From: UBA2428 sp002343545
GTDB lineage: Bacteria > Bdellovibrionota > UBA2428
Assembly (NCBI GenBank): GCA_937952285.1
Contig: CALFZE010000063.1
Coordinates: forward strand, 1-23,563
Direction: 5' to 3'
Length of the DNA: 23,563 nt
In this document: one piece after another, positions 8,565-16,377 of the stretch
Numbering within the stretch: position 1 is the first letter of the stretch
How the letters are laid out: each line of letters begins with the position of its first letter
Program-made: the position numbers and the translations under genes
Notes under the pieces: model-generated
What the model was told of the DNA's origin: nothing
Seen by the model: only the letters and a program-made list of their open reading frames with translations
The model's database searches: none

Positions 8565-10082
8565 TCACGAACCCGTGAAGATCCGCGCCGCTTCCGAGAT
8601 GAGTGCCATCAACGGATCCGTAAAGAGACCGAACATGATGTTCGGGATCACAAGCAAAGCGATGAACGTCATGGTCAAACGCGAATCGAACGCGGTCTTG
8701 CCGGCCGGCATCTCGACTTCGGGCGCGTCGAAGAACATCGCCTTGACGATCTTCATGTAATAGTAGAGCGAAATCACGGAGTTGATCGCCGCGATCAAGC
8801 CGAAGAAATACATCTCACGGCCGATCACCGCGCGAAACAGGTAGAGCTTGCCCATGAAACCCGCGAAAGGCGGAATGCCCACGAGCGAGAACAAGAAGAC
8901 CGCCATGCTGATCGCATAGAAAGGCTTGCGGCTCACGAGACCGCGGAAATGCTTCAGGTGATCGCCGCCCATGACGTCGTCCACTTTCGAGGCAATCCAG
9001 AAAGCGCCGATGTTCATGAAGCAGTAGACCATGACGTAGAAGAGGATGGCGTAGATGCCGGCCGTCGACTGCGTCGAGATACCCATGAGCATGTATCCGG
9101 CGTGCGCGATGCTGGAGTAGGCCAGGATCCGCTTGATCGAAACCTGCGAAAGCGCGGCCAAGTTCCCCATGAACATGGTGAGGCCCGACGAGGCCATCAA
9201 GAACAAGGGCCAGTTGAAGTTTCCGACGAGGTTAAAGGAAGCCTGCGAAACAGGGATTCCCGTGGCCAACGCTTCCATGCTGCCCTCGATCGGCTGGGTG
9301 AACGCGGTCACCAAGAAGCGAACGAGGAGAGCAAAACCGGCGGCCTTCGGAGCCACCGAGAACATCGCCGAAACCGGGGTCGGCGCGCCTTCGTAGACGT
9401 CCGGCGTCCACATGTGCATCGGCGCCGCGGAAATTTTGTAGCCCATACCGGCGAAAATCAGCAGAACCGCGATCCAGGTCAGGTGGGGCAACTGATCGGC
9501 CGGCGTCTTCGCAAAGAACTCGCGGAGACCGGTCATTTCCAGCTCACCCGTCACGCCGAACAAGAGGCTGATGCCGTAGACCATGATGGCCGAAGCCATC
9601 GAGCCGTAAACCACGTACTTCATGGAAGCTTCGACCGAGACGTTACGCTCGCGGTTGAAGCCTGCGAGCGTGTAGCTCAGGATCGAGACCGTTTCGACAG
9701 CCAGGTAGGCCATCAAGAGGTGGTTCGAGATACCCATGAAGATCAAGCCCGTGCAGAGCGCGAGCAGGATCGAATAGTACTCGGAACGACGGTCTTCCTT
9801 GATCTCCCTGGAACGGGCGCTGACGATCACGCCAAGGGCAATCACGAGAACCGAGAAGACCGAGAAGAAGAGCCCGAAATGATCGAAAATCAGCATTCCC
9901 GCGAAGGCGTCCTGCGCGGGTTTGCCGATCATCGACAGGTAGAGCCCCGCCGTCCCGCCCAATCCCAACAGGGAGGTCCCCACCAGGAACGCGTGATTGC
10001 GGATCCACAGCCCGGCGATCAGCACGAAAACGCTGAAAAAGCTCAGGAGAAGGGGGGGCGAGACGTAAAAGAGCGAACGCAT
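8565..10082 (-). CDS. nuoN: NADH-quinone oxidoreductase subunit N, first copy (NuoN1)
   Basis: This is an antiporter-like proton-pumping subunit of complex I, 505 residues. It is identified by LMAYLAVETVSILSYTLAGF with the TM5 glutamate at about 130 and by GYKISAAPMHMWTPDVYEGA with the TM7 lysine at about 216, followed by PTPVSAMFSVAPKAAGFA. This last block separates NuoN from the L and M types. Later motifs include RILAYSSIAHAGYMLMGI and LVGIPPFAGFMGKLYLF. It starts 2 bases after the nuoM1 stop. It is the last gene of the first nuo set. Confidence 0.97.
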   Translation of the reverse strand: MRSLFYVSPPLLLSFFSVFVLIAGLWIRNHAFLVGTSLLGLGGTAGLYLSMIGKPAQDAFAGMLIFDHFGLFFSVFSVLVIALGVIVSARSREIKEDRRSEYYSILLALCTGLIFMGISNHLLMAYLAVETVSILSYTLAGFNRERNVSVEASMKYVVYGSMASAIMVYGISLLFGVTGELEMTGLREFFAKTPADQLPHLTWIAVLLIFAGMGYKISAAPMHMWTPDVYEGAPTPVSAMFSVAPKAAGFALLVRFLVTAFTQPIEGSMEALATGIPVSQASFNLVGNFNWPLFLMASSGLTMFMGNLAALSQVSIKRILAYSSIAHAGYMLMGISTQSTAGIYAILFYVMVYCFMNIGAFWIASKVDDVMGGDHLKHFRGLVSRKPFYAISMAVFLFSLVGIPPFAGFMGKLYLFRAVIGREMYFFGLIAAINSVISLYYYMKIVKAMFFDAPEVEMPAGKTAFDSRLTMTFIALLVIPNIMFGLFTDPLMALISEAARIFTGS

Positions 10083-10084
10083 GA

Positions 10085-11638
10085 TTACTTAACGACCTCG
10101 ATAAGCTGATTGAGGGTGTTCTTCATCAAATTAATGAAGGGCTGGGGATACACGCCGACCCAAAGGCAAAGCGCGCCGAGGGGAGCCAAGACGATGAGTT
10201 CGCGACCCGTGATTTCTTGGATCTCGTGAGCGGCATGGAGGGCGCCCGTCGACGTGTCTTTGTGCAGCGTCGTGAAGGGCCCCAAAAAAACGCGCTGAAC
10301 CATCCAGAGGAGATAAGCCGCGCCCAAGACAATGCCGATCGACATGATCACGGTTTCCGTGCGGTAGACCGGGAAAGAGCCCAGGAAAATGAGGGCTTCC
10401 GAGATGAAGCCGTTCAGACCGGGGAGACCCATACCGGCGAAGACCGCGACCATCCAGATTGCCGTAATCCAGGGAGCCTTCTGCGCGATACCGCCGAAGC
10501 CGAGTTTGCCTTCCGGCGTGACGATATAACGGTGGTGCAGACGGTCGTAGAGAACGCCGACGAGCATGAACATCATCGCCGCCGAAAGACCGTGGTTGAA
10601 CATCTGGAGGACGGCACCTTGGATACCGGCCGGGGTCAGCACGGCCATGCCGACCAGCACGTAACCCATGTGGCTAACCGACGAGTAGGCGACGAGCTTC
10701 TTGAGATCCTTCTGAGCCAAGGCGCAGAAAGCGCCGTAGATCACGCCGATCACGCCCAAGATAACGAGGGCATACTTGAAGGCGAGGGTCGCATCCGGAA
10801 GCAATTGGTAGTTCACGCGCAGGAAGCCGTAGGTTCCAAGCTTCAGCAGAACGCCGGCCAGGATGATCGAGACGGCGGTCGGGGCCTGAACGTGCGCCCA
10901 AGGCAACCAGGTGTGGAAAGGCCAAACCGGAACCTTCACGGCGAAACCAAGGAAAAGGAACCACCAAACAAGCTTATCGACGGCGAACTGGGAACCGAAG
11001 ATCGCGACCTTGAACTGGCTCCAGTCCACCTTGGCGAGCTCGAGGAAGTTGAAGGTCGAAACGCCGCCGTTCGCGTCGGCCGAGAAGAAGTAGAGGGCGA
11101 GCATGCCGATCAGCATGAAAACACCGCCGAACATCGTGTAGAGGAAGAACTTGATCGCGGCGTATTCCTTCTTCTCGCCGCCCCAGATACCGATGAGGAA
11201 GTACATCGGGATCAGCATGACTTCCCAGAAGACGAAGAAGAGGAAAAAGTCGAGGGCAAGGAAGCAACCCATCATCCCCACGTGCAGAAGCATGAGCATG
11301 ATGAAGTAACCCTTCACCATCTTCTTGATGTTCCAGCTTGCGAAGATCGCGAGGAAGCTGATGAGCGCCGTCAACAGCACCATAAGGATACTGAGACCGT
11401 CCACGCCCAAGTGGTATTGGATGTTGAAGCTCGAGATCCAGTCGTACTGTTCAACGAGCTGGAAAGCCGTGCTCGATTGGTCGAACATGCCAAGAAGCTG
11501 AGCCGCCAAAACCAGCGGAACCGCCATCGTGGCCGCGGCGACCCATTTCACCAGCGAGTCCATGCGCGACGGCATGAACGCGATGACGACCGCTCCGATT
11601 AGGGGGAAGAAGGTCAACCAACTCAGAATATGGCTCAT
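10085..11638 (-). CDS. nuoM: NADH-quinone oxidoreductase subunit M, first copy (NuoM1)
   Basis: This is an antiporter-like subunit of complex I, 517 residues. It has FFVFWEVMLIPMYFLIGIWG with the TM5 glutamate at about 139, FAVKVPVWPFHTWLPWAHVQ with the TM7 lysine at about 235, and QMFNHGLSAAMMFMLVGVLY. The block usually read as WLPDAHxEAP is WLPWAHVQAP here: Trp247 and Gln251 replace the conserved Asp and Glu that NuoM2 retains. The principal lysine and glutamate of the channel are kept, so proton transfer is probably intact. The ATG at 11638 shares a base with the nuoL1 stop (TAATG). The protein is somewhat longer than NuoM2. Confidence 0.97.
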   Translation of the reverse strand: MSHILSWLTFFPLIGAVVIAFMPSRMDSLVKWVAAATMAVPLVLAAQLLGMFDQSSTAFQLVEQYDWISSFNIQYHLGVDGLSILMVLLTALISFLAIFASWNIKKMVKGYFIMLMLLHVGMMGCFLALDFFLFFVFWEVMLIPMYFLIGIWGGEKKEYAAIKFFLYTMFGGVFMLIGMLALYFFSADANGGVSTFNFLELAKVDWSQFKVAIFGSQFAVDKLVWWFLFLGFAVKVPVWPFHTWLPWAHVQAPTAVSIILAGVLLKLGTYGFLRVNYQLLPDATLAFKYALVILGVIGVIYGAFCALAQKDLKKLVAYSSVSHMGYVLVGMAVLTPAGIQGAVLQMFNHGLSAAMMFMLVGVLYDRLHHRYIVTPEGKLGFGGIAQKAPWITAIWMVAVFAGMGLPGLNGFISEALIFLGSFPVYRTETVIMSIGIVLGAAYLLWMVQRVFLGPFTTLHKDTSTGALHAAHEIQEITGRELIVLAPLGALCLWVGVYPQPFINLMKNTLNQLIEVVK

Positions 11639-13731
11639 TAAAACAGTACCCCTCTCAGGAAGAAGAACAAGAGCATCAGCGCGACCACCGCCACCGAGAG
11701 GTAGCGTTGGACTTGACCGTTTTGAAGGACCTTAAGGCTGGATCCGAGCGCGGAAGGAATGCCGCCGCCGAAGCCATCCACGAAGGTGCGATCCACGACG
11801 ACGTCGTCGATAAGATTGATCGTGCCTTTAGCCACGTTCGCGACATCCCCGAGGCCGTCCACCATCCCGCGGTCGACGACCTTGTCGTCGACGATCGTCC
11901 AGAACTTCGCGAAGGGCATGAGACCCTTCTGGATCGCGACCTTGATGTAGAACCAATCGAAGAAATACAGGTTATCGATCGCCTTGTGGACGAAGTTCGG
12001 CCAGATGCCGGCGAGTTTCGCGGCCGGGATCTTCTTGGCTCCGAAGACGAGCCAGCTGAAGAAGATACCCAGGGTCGCCACCACGAGCGAAGCGATCATG
12101 GCCGGAACGTGCCCGTGGTGCTCGAATTCCGCGTACTCTTTGACCGATTCCGCGAGGATCGGAAGCTTCGGAGGTTGGATCAACTGAGTGAACCAACCCT
12201 GCGCTTGGAAGGGGTTGACGTGACCCGTGTAGACGACCCAAAGCGAGAGCCCCGCGAGAGTCACCAGCGGGAACCACATATTCCAACCGCCCTCGTGCGC
12301 TTCGTCGTAGTGGTGATGATCGTGGGGGTGACCGAAGAAGGTCATGAACACGAGACGGAACATGTAGAAAGCCGTGAGACCGGCCGTCACGAAACCTGAA
12401 ACCACGAGCAGCCACGACAAACCACCGTGATGCTGCCCGTATCCGAGCACCGAAGCGAGAATCATGTCCTTCGACAGGAAGCCACTGAAGAAGGGTGCAC
12501 CCGCGATGGCGAGCGTGGCGATGAACATCGACCAGAACGTGAACGGGATCTTCTTTGCCAATCCACCCATGTGCCGCATGTCTTGCTCGTGGTGCATGGC
12601 GTAGATGACCGAGCCGGAGCACATGAAGAGGCACGCCTTAAAGACGGCGTGCGTGATGAGGTGGAAGAAAGAAGCCGTGAAGTTACCCACGCCGAGCGCA
12701 AGGACCATGTAGCCCAGCTGCGAAAGGGTCGAGTAAGCGAGGACCTTCTTGATGTCGTTCTGCTTGATCGCCAGGATCGCCGCGAAAAGGGCGGTAAAAC
12801 CACCGATTCCCGCCACGATCGGCAGGACATTTCCAACGTCCAGGATGGGGAAAACTCGGATGATCAGGTAAACGCCGGCGGCGACCATCGTCGCCGCATG
12901 GATAAGCGCGGAGACCGGCGTGGGTCCTTCCATCGCGTCGGGCAACCAAACTTGGAGAGGAAACTGGGCGGACTTACCGACCGTTCCGCAGAAGATCAGG
13001 AAACCGATCATCGCGGCCGCCGAAAAGCCGAGCAAGCTGTTCTTGGGGTCCGTGAAAATACCGTCCTGCAGGGCTTTGTAGATCTCTTCGAATTGGAAGG
13101 ACCCGATCAAAGCGAAAAGAGCCAACATGCCGAGGAAGAGGCCGGTATCGCCAACCCGGGTCGTCATGAAGGCTTTGATCGACGCGTTCGCGGCCGAGTG
13201 CTTATGGCGGTAGAAGCCGATCAAAAGATACGAGCAAAGGCCCATGACTTCCCAGCACATGAAGAGCGTCAGGAGGTTGTCCGAAATGACCAAGCCCAAC
13301 ATGGCCGCCGTAAAGAGCGACAAGTACGAGAAGAAAGACGCGTAACGGTAGCCGTCGGCCGGATGGCCGTGGTGATCACGCATGTAACCCGTCGAGAACA
13401 AGTGAATGAGGGTCGCGCAGAGCGTGACCATCAAGAGCATAACCGCCGAAAGGTTATCAAGACGAACGCCGATATCGAACTTGACCGGAAGACCGGCCGA
13501 TCCAAGATCCACCCACGTCCAGCTTTTCGCCACGACCCAGCTCGGATCGTGGGCTCCCCACATCGCCGAAAAAATCTGCGTCGCGAGCAGGAAAGACAGG
13601 AAGATCGCGCCGGTCGAAACCCAGTCGCCCATACGGGGCAACCGCGTACCGACGGCGCTCTGGATGAAATAAGCCGCGAGCGGAAGGAGCGGAATTAGGA
13701 TCGCGTACGTAATAAGGTTCGATTGTTCCAT
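11638..13731 (-). CDS. nuoL: NADH-quinone oxidoreductase subunit L, first copy (NuoL1), enlarged C-terminus
   Basis: This is the distal antiporter-like subunit of complex I, 697 residues, longer than the usual 610-660. Core motifs are intact: MCWEVMGLCSYLLIGFYRHK with the TM5 glutamate at 161, GKSAQFPLQVWLPDAMEGP with the TM7 lysine at 253, and VSALIHAATMV with the histidine at 278. The region that forms the lateral amphipathic helix contains the same motif twice: DDKVVDRGMVDGLG (from residue 615) and DDVVVDRTFVDGFG (from residue 642), followed by QNGQVQRYL and a final membrane helix. NuoL2 has only one such segment. A histidine-rich loop (HPHDHHHYDEAHE) occurs in the distal half. GAGAG upstream of the ATG serves as a weak ribosome binding site. 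Confidence 0.97.
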   Translation of the reverse strand: MEQSNLITYAILIPLLPLAAYFIQSAVGTRLPRMGDWVSTGAIFLSFLLATQIFSAMWGAHDPSWVVAKSWTWVDLGSAGLPVKFDIGVRLDNLSAVMLLMVTLCATLIHLFSTGYMRDHHGHPADGYRYASFFSYLSLFTAAMLGLVISDNLLTLFMCWEVMGLCSYLLIGFYRHKHSAANASIKAFMTTRVGDTGLFLGMLALFALIGSFQFEEIYKALQDGIFTDPKNSLLGFSAAAMIGFLIFCGTVGKSAQFPLQVWLPDAMEGPTPVSALIHAATMVAAGVYLIIRVFPILDVGNVLPIVAGIGGFTALFAAILAIKQNDIKKVLAYSTLSQLGYMVLALGVGNFTASFFHLITHAVFKACLFMCSGSVIYAMHHEQDMRHMGGLAKKIPFTFWSMFIATLAIAGAPFFSGFLSKDMILASVLGYGQHHGGLSWLLVVSGFVTAGLTAFYMFRLVFMTFFGHPHDHHHYDEAHEGGWNMWFPLVTLAGLSLWVVYTGHVNPFQAQGWFTQLIQPPKLPILAESVKEYAEFEHHGHVPAMIASLVVATLGIFFSWLVFGAKKIPAAKLAGIWPNFVHKAIDNLYFFDWFYIKVAIQKGLMPFAKFWTIVDDKVVDRGMVDGLGDVANVAKGTINLIDDVVVDRTFVDGFGGGIPSALGSSLKVLQNGQVQRYLSVAVVALMLLFFFLRGVLF

Positions 13732-13740
13732 GTCTCTCGC

Positions 13741-14073
13741 CTAGCCCCGCAGTTCCGTCGCACGATCCGGATCGATCGTTCTACGCGCCGCAAAGACCCG
13801 CAGCACGATCGCCAAAGCCACGGCCGCCTCGATCGCGGCCAAGATAATGATGAAAAGGGAGAAAACATGGCCATGGAGCCAGGAATCATGGGTTCCAGGG
13901 CGGAAAGTCTGGAACGCGACGAAGTTCAATGCCGCCCCATTGAGCATAAGCTCGACGCCCATGAAGAGGCCGACCGCGTTCTTGCGGGTCAGGACCGTCA
14001 GGACCCCGAACGCAAAGAAAACGGCCGAGAGACCAAGGTAGAGGCCAAGATTCGTGGAGAGACCCGCAAGCAT
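13741..14073 (-). CDS. nuoK: NADH-quinone oxidoreductase subunit K, first copy (NuoK1)
   Basis: This is a small three-helix subunit of complex I, 110 residues. The two functional glutamates are present as GVELMLNGAALN (Glu41) and AAIEAAVAL (Glu82). The loop between the second and third helices is several residues longer than in NuoK2 (RPGTHDSWLHGH), with two histidines. I chose the ATG at 14073, which overlaps the nuoJ1 stop as TGATG; a GTG codon lies immediately before it. The stop is TAG at 13743-13741, 9 bases before nuoL1. Confidence 0.96.
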   Translation of the reverse strand: MLAGLSTNLGLYLGLSAVFFAFGVLTVLTRKNAVGLFMGVELMLNGAALNFVAFQTFRPGTHDSWLHGHVFSLFIIILAAIEAAVALAIVLRVFAARRTIDPDRATELRG

Positions 14074-14597
14074 CACTTCTTCTCCGCTTCCGATTCAGGA
14101 TTTCCGTGGTGAGGACGAGCCACCACGACCGCGCCAATGAGCCCCGCCAACAACACGATGGCGACGTACTGGAAGACCAAAGCGTAGGGACCCACGAGAG
14201 CACGACCCATTTGTTCCGTGGTCGGAATCGCGTTCAGGCCGGCGCGCGTTTCAAGCTTGGCGTCATGGAACAGCTTCAAAAAGCCGGCGATGAGCAAAGC
14301 CGCCACGGCGGTGGGAATCACGAACTTGCCGGCCGCGTCGCGGAAGCGCGCACGATAGATGTTTTCCGACATCATGATGGCAAAGAGGATCACGACAATG
14401 ATGCCACCCACGTAAATAATGAGTTGAACCGCCGCCAAGAAATCCGCTCCCAGGACGCCGTAGAGGCCCGCCACCGAAAGAAGCGAGAAGACAAGGGCCA
14501 CGGCCGCGTAAAGGACGTTCGGGTGGAACGCCACGAGCACGGCCGAGACGACGCCCATCAACATGAAAAGGAGCGTGAAGAAGTCGACGAGTTGCAT
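14073..14597 (-). CDS. nuoJ: NADH-quinone oxidoreductase subunit J, first copy (NuoJ1)
   Basis: This is a five-helix membrane subunit of complex I, 174 residues. The conserved TM3 segment reads LIIYVGGIIVVILFAIMMSE, preceded by NVLYAAVALVFSLLSVAGLY. A soluble stretch between TM4 and TM5 (HDAKLETRAGLNAIPTTEQM) is followed by a last helix and a charged tail ending ESEAEKK. The ATG at 14597 is 1 base after the nuoH1 stop, and the end overlaps nuoK1. As in the second set, nuoI is missing between H and J. Confidence 0.95.
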   Translation of the reverse strand: MQLVDFFTLLFMLMGVVSAVLVAFHPNVLYAAVALVFSLLSVAGLYGVLGADFLAAVQLIIYVGGIIVVILFAIMMSENIYRARFRDAAGKFVIPTAVAALLIAGFLKLFHDAKLETRAGLNAIPTTEQMGRALVGPYALVFQYVAIVLLAGLIGAVVVARPHHGNPESEAEKK

Positions 14598-14598
14598 C

Positions 14599-15759
14599 TT
14601 AGTAGACTCCCAACAACTGACCCGCCACTTGGATCATGCTCTTACCCTTGAAAACCCAAACCCAGACCGCGCAGCCCAAGAGATTCACGAAACCGATCGG
14701 AATCATGTACTTCCAGCAAAGGTCCATAAGCTGGTCGACGCGCAAACGGGGAAGCGTCCAACGGATCCACATGACGACGAACACAAGAACCGCGACCTTC
14801 GCCAGGAAGACCGAGGCCATCAGGATCGTTTGGAAGAGCGGAGTCAAATCCGTGTCACCAACCCGCAGACCAAGGTCCAGAGTGTCGAAGTTGATAAACG
14901 GCAAATGCCAACCACCCAAGAAAATGGCCGTCGCGATGCAGGCGAACAAGATGACGTCAGCAAACTCGCCGAGGGCATAAAGGCCGAAGCGCATGCCACT
15001 GAACTCGGTGTTGAATCCTGAAACCAGCTCGGACTCGGCTTCCGGAAGGTCAAAGGGCGTCCGATTGCATTCCGCGAGCGCGGCAATGAAGTAGATCAAG
15101 AAGTTGATCATGAGGAACGGGTTATGGAACACGTTCCAGAAGTGACCGCCATCCACAGCATTCGCGACCGGCCAAGCCTGCGTCGAAACGATACCCTGCA
15201 TGCTGAGCGTTCCACTTACGGTGATGACGCTCAAAACCGCGATACCGAGCGGAATTTCGTAGGAAACGATTTGCGCGGCCGCACGCATACCGCCAAGCAA
15301 AGACCACTTGTTGTCCGAGCTCCAAGCCCCCAGCAGGATACCGAGCGAAACCAAGGATCCAAGCGCCATGGCGTAGAAGATCCCGATATCAAGATCGGCG
15401 CCGATGACGTACTTGCCGAAAGGAACGAGCGCGAAAGCACCCAAGGAACCCGCCAAAACCAAGGACGGCGCGAAATTGAAGATGAAACGATCGGCGTTCT
15501 TCGTGATCGTATCTTCCTTCAAGATCATCTTAATGCCGTCGGCGAAGAACTGGAAAAGCCCAATCGGGCCGACGCGGTTCGGACCGATCCGTTCCTGGAA
15601 GTCAGCCGCGACCTTACGCTCGAAATAAGTGCACATGCCACCCAAGGGCATGGCGAAAAGAAGGATGACGATAACCGCCGAAAGAACCGAGAAGAGGACC
15701 ATCGGAAGGGCAATTCCGAAAACGGAATTCAGCCCGCTCAGAAACTCCGCGAGACTCAT
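14599..15759 (-). CDS. nuoH: NADH-quinone oxidoreductase subunit H, first copy (NuoH1)
   Basis: This is the quinone-chamber membrane subunit of complex I, 386 residues. Motifs are YFERKVAADFQERIGPNRVG (residues 45-64), LFQFFADGIKMILKED, AAAQIVSYEIPLGIAVLS, ALAECNRTPFDLPEAESELV and SGFNTEFSGMRFG, with WIRWTLPRLRVDQLMDLCWK near the end. The YFERK stretch is the common bacterial form; in NuoH2 it reads MIERWGSAWMQ. The ATG at 15759 overlaps the nuoA1 stop (ATGA). A canonical operon would have B, C, D, E, F and G between A and H; none is present here. Confidence 0.97.
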   Translation of the reverse strand: MSLAEFLSGLNSVFGIALPMVLFSVLSAVIVILLFAMPLGGMCTYFERKVAADFQERIGPNRVGPIGLFQFFADGIKMILKEDTITKNADRFIFNFAPSLVLAGSLGAFALVPFGKYVIGADLDIGIFYAMALGSLVSLGILLGAWSSDNKWSLLGGMRAAAQIVSYEIPLGIAVLSVITVSGTLSMQGIVSTQAWPVANAVDGGHFWNVFHNPFLMINFLIYFIAALAECNRTPFDLPEAESELVSGFNTEFSGMRFGLYALGEFADVILFACIATAIFLGGWHLPFINFDTLDLGLRVGDTDLTPLFQTILMASVFLAKVAVLVFVVMWIRWTLPRLRVDQLMDLCWKYMIPIGFVNLLGCAVWVWVFKGKSMIQVAGQLLGVY

Positions 15760-16205
15760 GAATGACCTTTCTGTGCGAGACGGGCTTTATACTGGCCTTC
15801 CGAAAGAAGGGCTTTGCGACGATCCATAAAATCGCGCACCCAGTCGATGTCGCCCTTAACCCACTCGTAGACGAGGCCGGCGAGCAACACGAACAAGAAT
15901 CCAAAGGCCAGCAAGAAGACGACGAGACCTTCGCCCGAGTTCACGGAATCACGGAAGAGCATCATGACCGGGAAGAGCAACGCGACTTCCACGTCAAAAA
16001 CCAAGAAGCAGATCGCCACCAGATAGAAACGGTTGTTGAACATGACGTACGCCGAGCCCTTCGGGACCTCGCCGCATTCGTAAGTCATCAGTTTTCCGGC
16101 GTGCGGATAACTCGGACGTAAGAATTTTGCGATCGTCAAAATGGCAATCGGGAGGATCGCCGCCAGAATGACGAAGGCAAGCGCGTTTCCAAACTGTTGT
16201 AGCAT
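15756..16205 (-). CDS. nuoA: NADH-quinone oxidoreductase subunit A, first copy (NuoA1); first gene of the operon
   Basis: This is a three-helix membrane subunit at the arm junction of complex I, 149 residues. The family motif YECGEVPKGSAYVMFNNRFY (residues 42-61) is followed by LVAICFLVFDVEVALLFP with the conserved acidic pair in DVE at 71-73. The C-terminal tail after the third helix is longer than in NuoA2 (about 35 residues, charged, ending ARLAQKGHS). The start is ATG at 16205; only a G-run precedes it, with no clear Shine-Dalgarno. Upstream is the divergent mfd gene, so this is the 5' end of the nuo transcript. Confidence 0.95.
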   Translation of the reverse strand: MLQQFGNALAFVILAAILPIAILTIAKFLRPSYPHAGKLMTYECGEVPKGSAYVMFNNRFYLVAICFLVFDVEVALLFPVMMLFRDSVNSGEGLVVFLLAFGFLFVLLAGLVYEWVKGDIDWVRDFMDRRKALLSEGQYKARLAQKGHS

Positions 16206-16377
16206 CCCCCGGTTTCTACCATGCTTTTTCGGCTCGACAACTGCCGAGATTCTCAGCCGAAACTTTCTTGGAGCAAGTCTCGAGGGCCCCGAATTTTACT
16301 CGGCGAGTCATTAACGAAGCGCAAAATTACGCCACGCATTAATTCATCCCAAACCTTCTCGTTATAACCTGAGAAAC
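16206..16377. promoter_or_regulatory. Divergent intergenic region between nuoA1 and mfd
   Basis: These 172 bases are richer in A and T than the flanking genes, mainly toward mfd, and must hold the promoters of both the nuo operon and mfd. Toward nuoA1 (minus strand) TTGTCG at 16240-16235 and TAGAAA at 16218-16213 are 16 bases apart, with 7 bases from TAGAAA to the ATG. Toward mfd, TATAAC at 16363-16368 lies 9 bases before the TTG start, with no good -35. These hexamers are 4-5 of 6 matches and are weak evidence alone. No small ORF or RNA gene is apparent. Confidence 0.4.
16227..16262. repeat. Inverted repeat upstream of nuoA1, possible operator or leader hairpin
   Basis: TTTCGGCT at 16227-16234 and AGCCGAAA at 16255-16262 are perfect 8-base inverted arms with a 20-base centre. 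The arms flank the candidate -35 hexamer of nuoA1 (16235-16240). That position suits a dimeric regulator site, or a hairpin if transcription starts upstream. No T-run follows in either direction, so it is not an intrinsic terminator. Confidence 0.4.

Noticed and set aside
12427..13698. A 423-codon plus-strand open frame antisense to nuoL1
   Set aside because: It has no recognisable domain and composition typical of an antisense shadow; the nuoL1 motifs on the other strand are complete.
1..16205. Recent segmental duplication giving the two nuo sets
   Set aside because: Paired genes differ strongly in protein sequence (for example NuoK1 and NuoK2, NuoH1 and NuoH2), and no long DNA repeats are seen between the sets. 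They are old paralogues or were acquired separately.
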